Of a DNA stretch of 8,746 nucleotides, positions 5,323 through 8,746 are shown piece by piece (position 1 is the stretch's first letter; each line of letters begins with the position of its first letter). Made by a program: the position numbers and the translations under genes. Source of the stretch: an uncultured Muribaculaceae bacterium. Lineage in GTDB: Bacteria; Bacteroidota; Bacteroidia; Bacteroidales; Muribaculaceae. The stretch lies in contig CAJUIJ010000098.1 in NCBI GenBank assembly GCA_910586175.1, positions 1-8,746 on the forward strand, read 5' to 3'. The notes beneath the pieces are model-generated. The model worked only from the letters and a program-made list of their open reading frames with translations, was not told where the DNA came from and searched no databases.

Positions 5323-6350
5323 AACATTCAAGTTTTAAGTACAGGCTGATGTCGGCCGCTTCACTTTCGGCTATCCTTCTGCTTGCCACAGGTTGTGTGC
5401 ATGAGTTTCCCGAAGGAGGCGGCAAGCCACCGACACTCGATGTCAACTTGACATTTGATCTTGGCATGCCCGTGCATGAGATTGTATCTTATCCTCAGGT
5501 GCGTGCCGGCAATAATGTGGAGTTGCGCTACACTCTTTGGGCTTGGAATCTCGACAACGGTGAGGATTTAGCCAAACGACCGCCTGAGTTGACTTTTCAA
5601 TGGAGCGGCGACAATCTCTCCAATCCGGATAGCAAGATACACATTGATAAAATCAACCCCGGCACATGGCAATTTTACGGCTGGGCAGACCTTGCCAATG
5701 CCGACACCGGCATGCCGTTGGCCTACGATATAGAAGACCCATCGGCAATAAATCTAATCACAGAGCGCGACGGTTCGTTTGAAGCGGTGCCATGGGCAGA
5801 TGCCTTCAGAGGCGAGGATGGTGTGGCCATATGCTGCACCGACGCTGAGCAGCTCACCATAGAGATGTCACGTCCGGTAGGTGAGTTTGAGTTTATATCT
5901 ACCGACCTTGAAAAGTTTGTAGAGGAACAGACACGCCGCAATGCAGAGACTAAGTCGTCCGATTCGCCTGACCGGGTGGTCAACCTTAACGACTATGTGG
6001 TGGGCTACCATATCAACGGCTTCTTCCCCACAGAGTTTGACAATCTAAGAAATATGCCTGTAGATGCAAAGGCAGGGTTGTTTTCAAGAGGGCAAATAAG
6101 TCCTAACGAAGATGGTACCGGCAGTCTCGGTGGATGCTACGTGCTGGTCAACGGTAAGGAGACCAAGGTATCTGTGACAGTGCGAGTTTACGACCGAGGT
6201 TCTGTAATTGCCACTTCGCTGCCGGTGGAAGTGCCGGTGGTGAGGGGTAAGAAAACCTTGATTAAGGGTGAGTTCCTGACAGCGAATGCAGGTTCAGGCC
6301 TCGGCATCAACCCTGACTTCGACGGCGAATACAACTACGAGGTGGAGTAG
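5319..6350 (+). CDS. Mfa2/FimB-like fimbrial anchor lipoprotein
   Basis: The 343-residue product has a lipoprotein signal with lipobox LATGC (Cys26), followed by VHEFPE. Its layout fits the Mfa2/FimB anchor class: an N-terminal beta domain with TLDVNLTFDLGMPVHEIVSY (39-58), NNVELRYTLWAWN, and TWQFYGWADL, where the WQFYGWAD strand is the family's usual mark. A central segment holds DAFRGEDGVAI and the phrase MSRPVGEFEFISTDLEKF (183-200). A second domain runs from VNLNDYVVGY (221-230) to the end, closing with GLGINPDFDGEYNYEVE. Anchor subunits sit in the outer membrane by their lipid and hold the base of the polymer. The start overlaps the DUF3575 stop by ATGA. Family membership is judged from layout and phrases, not from a search; the assignment to anchor versus accessory subunit is inferred from being the first pilin-like gene of the operon. 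Confidence 0.72.
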   Translation: MKHSSFKYRLMSAASLSAILLLATGCVHEFPEGGGKPPTLDVNLTFDLGMPVHEIVSYPQVRAGNNVELRYTLWAWNLDNGEDLAKRPPELTFQWSGDNLSNPDSKIHIDKINPGTWQFYGWADLANADTGMPLAYDIEDPSAINLITERDGSFEAVPWADAFRGEDGVAICCTDAEQLTIEMSRPVGEFEFISTDLEKFVEEQTRRNAETKSSDSPDRVVNLNDYVVGYHINGFFPTEFDNLRNMPVDAKAGLFSRGQISPNEDGTGSLGGCYVLVNGKETKVSVTVRVYDRGSVIATSLPVEVPVVRGKKTLIKGEFLTANAGSGLGINPDFDGEYNYEVE

Positions 6351-6405
6351 AGCACAAGTGCCGAAGATTTTAAAGACAATATACTAACATTAATAATAAA
6401 CAATT

Positions 6406-8331
6406 ATGAGAAAATCATTTCTATGGTCGATGATTGGCATTGCAGCAATCGGTATTACCTCTTGCTCCAATGAGGTTGAGGGTACACCCTCGCTGCCCGA
6501 CGGTACACCGGTGAGCGTATCGTTTACAACCACGCTGCCTGATGCCTTGGGCACACGTGCCGTGACCAGTGGTAATGGACTTAGCTGCAATCAGCTTTTC
6601 TATGCCGTGTTCGAGACAGAATCGGGTAAGCTCGTAGATTCGGGTACTGACACAGGTGTGTTTGGTAATCAGCTGACTACCACCCATACCTTCAATCTCA
6701 TCACCGGTCGCGAGTATGACTTCCTGTTTTTCGCAAGCAATTCTGCGGCCGACAATGTCTACACTATCTCTGCCGACAAGAAAAGTGTAATGATGAATTC
6801 AGGCAACTTTAAAGCTAACGCAGAGAATTATGATGCTTTCTACAATCAGGAACTCAAGCTGAAGATTACCGGCAACATGAACCGCAATATAGAGTTGACG
6901 CGCCCTTTTGCGCAACTCAATATCGGCACAACCGCAGCCGATCTGACAGCCTCAGCGGCAGCCGGGTTCACGCTCGCACAGACTCAGGTGCAAGTGCCGG
7001 TATACGGAGGTTTCTCTCTAATGGATGGTTCAGTGATAGGCACAGCAGATACAAAGACCTTCGCCCTGGCTGATATAAGCGCAATTGACGGAGATTTCCC
7101 GGTGGCCGGATACAATTATATCGGCCTCAACTATCTGCTCGTTGACCAAAAAGAACTCGTGACTGTAAACTTCAAGGTGGCGACAGCCGGTGGTGCCGAC
7201 TCGCAGGAATTCTCATATGCCAATGTGCCGGTGCAGCGTAACTATCGCACCAACATCTATGGTAACTTGCTCACATCGAGCTTTGACTATGTAATCGAGA
7301 TTAATCCGGCTTTCGAAGGTGAATATCCTTATGCGGCTTGGGACGGTACAACTATCGAGGCAGTTACTCCCGTCACTGAGACTATCGACGGTGTGGAGAC
7401 TCCTGTATATCATGTATCAAACGGTGCCCAGCTTGCTTATATGGCTCAAACATCCGGCCTTAACAAGTCTTACATAGTTCTTGACGGAGATATAGACCTC
7501 GGCGGCAACGATTGGACTCCGCTCGGTGGTGCGAACCGCAAAGGTAAAGCCATGTTTGAAGGTACCTTCGACGGCAAAGGCAATGTAATCTCCAATTTCA
7601 AGTCGAAAGAGACAGATGAGGATATGTGTGCAGCCCTTATTGGCGCAGCTACCAATGCCACAATCAAGAATGTGACAGTCCGCAACGCCCAGGTGTCGGG
7701 TTATGATTCGGCAGCCGGACTCGTAGGTTATCTTGGCGACAATTCCTCAATCACAGATTGCGATGTGGAAGTGGCTCTCTCCACCATATATATGAATCCC
7801 GGCAGCAAGGTGATTGGTCAGGCTTATGGCGGTGTGGTGGCGCGAGTGTATGGTAAGAATGTCACCATTTCAGGCTGCACCACTTCGGGCACAGTTGTTG
7901 CCAATTCAGGACTAAACGCTCAGTCTAAAATCGGTGGCATAGTGGGCTTGCTCGGCACAAATCTTGCAACAGGTCTTGTAATCGACAACTGTACCAATGG
8001 CATTAACATGAGTGGTATAAGCGACTTTGGAATGGCCGGTATTGTATGCATGTCGCCCGAAAACTCGGATATAACAATAAAGAATTGCGTCAACAACGGC
8101 AATCTGAATAATAGTTATCCCGGCTCTGACAAGGCCCTGGCCACCGGAAATGTAGGTGGCATAATCGGCTATATGCAAACTGTAAAGGGCCTGACAATCG
8201 AGAACAATACCAACAATGGTGACCTCTCGGCTAAGGGTGGCCCAATCGGCGGAATATACGGTAAGCTCTTTAACTGTGAAAATGTGACAGAGACCGAAAA
8301 TACCAACAACGGCACAATCAACAGTCTGTAA
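6406..8331 (+). CDS. Fimbrillin-like lipoprotein with C-terminal GLUG beta-helix (probable adhesin subunit)
   Basis: This 641-residue protein has a lipobox ending in ITSC (Cys20). Residues about 35-314 form a fimbrillin-type region, possibly DUF6562: VSVSFTTTLP, the Thr-Arg-Ala site at 50-52, LITGREYDFLFFAS, NYDAFYNQEL, ELTRPFAQLNIG (163-174), NYRTNIYGNLLTSSFDYVIEI, closing with INPAFEGEYPYAAWDG (299-314). Residues about 330-641 form a second domain opening with VSNGAQLAYMA, DGDIDLGGNDWTPLG and FEGTFDGKGNVISNF. It carries about six GLUG-type repeats at roughly 435, 475, 510, 543, 584 and 614 (GLVGYLG, GGIVGLLG, GGIIGYM and similar). Such repeats fold as a right-handed beta-helix and occur in Bacteroidetes surface proteins. 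A fimbrillin module fused to a helix suggests a tip or accessory adhesin (inference). It lies 55 bases after the anchor gene, with an A-rich stretch before the start. Confidence 0.83.
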   Translation: MRKSFLWSMIGIAAIGITSCSNEVEGTPSLPDGTPVSVSFTTTLPDALGTRAVTSGNGLSCNQLFYAVFETESGKLVDSGTDTGVFGNQLTTTHTFNLITGREYDFLFFASNSAADNVYTISADKKSVMMNSGNFKANAENYDAFYNQELKLKITGNMNRNIELTRPFAQLNIGTTAADLTASAAAGFTLAQTQVQVPVYGGFSLMDGSVIGTADTKTFALADISAIDGDFPVAGYNYIGLNYLLVDQKELVTVNFKVATAGGADSQEFSYANVPVQRNYRTNIYGNLLTSSFDYVIEINPAFEGEYPYAAWDGTTIEAVTPVTETIDGVETPVYHVSNGAQLAYMAQTSGLNKSYIVLDGDIDLGGNDWTPLGGANRKGKAMFEGTFDGKGNVISNFKSKETDEDMCAALIGAATNATIKNVTVRNAQVSGYDSAAGLVGYLGDNSSITDCDVEVALSTIYMNPGSKVIGQAYGGVVARVYGKNVTISGCTTSGTVVANSGLNAQSKIGGIVGLLGTNLATGLVIDNCTNGINMSGISDFGMAGIVCMSPENSDITIKNCVNNGNLNNSYPGSDKALATGNVGGIIGYMQTVKGLTIENNTNNGDLSAKGGPIGGIYGKLFNCENVTETENTNNGTINSL

Positions 8332-8355
8332 AAAATAGTTTAAACAACTTCAATA

Positions 8356-8383
8356 CCTGCATCCGGTTTGCGCCGGATGTAGG
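8356..8383 (+). other. Intercistronic hairpin between the two fimbrillin-like genes
   Basis: Arms CCTGCATCCGG (8356-8366) and CCGGATGTAGG (8373-8383) form an 11-bp stem with one G-U wobble and a 6-nt loop. The sequence after it is A-rich (AGCAAATCAGTAAACC) with no T tract, so it does not look like a complete intrinsic terminator. A role in RNA processing, 3'-end protection or partial read-through that sets the ratio of the two subunits is possible. Confidence 0.7.
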
Positions 8384-8414
8384 AGCAAATCAGTAAACCA
8401 TAAAACAAACATTC

Positions 8415-8746
8415 ATGAAAAAAAGAAATCTTCTTGCAATTGGGGCATTCGCATTATTGCTGACAGCATGCTCCAACGACAATGATCTAACACCTCCCGG
8501 ACGCGACGGCTATGTCTCTTTCACCGCCGAACTTCCTGCCGGTTTTAACACCCGCGCTTTTGCCGACGGCTCTTCAGCCGTGAACTTGCGCTACGGCCTC
8601 TATAATGAGTCCGGTTCGAAACTTCTGACTGAAGGTTCCGCCACTTTTGAGAATAAGCGGGCTAAAGTTGAGATTCCGATGATTACGGGTGCTACTTATC
8701 AGCTCGTGTTCTGGGCTGACAGCTTCGGCGCCTCTGCCTCTGATTC
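8415..8746 (+). CDS. Fimbrillin-like lipoprotein, 3' end cut by the window
   Basis: An open frame of 110 codons runs to the right edge without a stop. The product has a signal with lipobox LTAC (Cys19) followed by SNDND, resembling an export signal for surface lipoproteins. Residues 33-48 read YVSFTAELPAGFNTRA, parallel to the upstream protein's VSVSFTTTLPDALGTRA, and MITGATYQLVFWADS parallels its LITGREYDFLFFAS. It is therefore a diverged paralog or relative of the 6406 product and likely another pilin subunit, with the Arg47-Ala48 bond as the probable maturation site. It lies 83 bases downstream in the same orientation, after an intercistronic hairpin. The start is preceded by an A-rich run without Shine-Dalgarno. 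Full length and C-terminal domains are unknown. Confidence 0.85.
   Translation, partial: MKKRNLLAIGAFALLLTACSNDNDLTPPGRDGYVSFTAELPAGFNTRAFADGSSAVNLRYGLYNESGSKLLTEGSATFENKRAKVEIPMITGATYQLVFWADSFGASASD

Overview
The window reads as chromosomal DNA of a Bacteroidales bacterium, and the gene styles suggest a Muribaculaceae-like gut or oral member (inference). The reasons are promoters of the Bacteroidetes form TAnnTTTG, A/T-rich stretches instead of Shine-Dalgarno sites before most starts, lipoproteins whose lipid cysteine is followed by Ser and acidic residues, and an operon of DUF3575, Mfa2/FimB-like and fimbrillin-like genes.

Region 1 (27-2544) is housekeeping. It holds pnp (polynucleotide phosphorylase) on the minus strand, with an unusual Arg/Gly/Asp repeat tail. 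A 24-bp perfect hairpin terminator follows the gene, and a short stem-loop lies in its leader. Region 2 (2545-4046) is a divergent pair on the plus strand whose stop and start overlap by one base: a DUF4369/thioredoxin-fold lipoprotein lacking any redox cysteine, then a small SUI1/YciH-like translation factor. A strong hairpin terminator closes the unit.

Region 3 (4047-4665) has no convincing protein gene of normal size. It carries a near-perfect Bacteroidetes promoter (TTTG, 19 nt, TATATTTG) followed by a leader of about 365 nt. The leader contains an 11-codon upstream ORF, several hairpins and three degenerate copies of a TCxCGAA...CTTGT element. This is the best candidate in the window for an undescribed regulatory element.

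Region 4 (4666-8746) is a surface-appendage operon: a DUF3575 outer-membrane protein, a lipoprotein of Mfa2/FimB anchor type overlapping it by ATGA, a fimbrillin-like lipoprotein with a C-terminal GLUG-type beta-helix, and a second fimbrillin-like lipoprotein cut by the window edge. The two fimbrillin-like proteins share a Thr-Arg-Ala site near the N-terminus, as expected for type V pilins matured by Arg-specific proteolysis. The long leader probably controls this whole operon.
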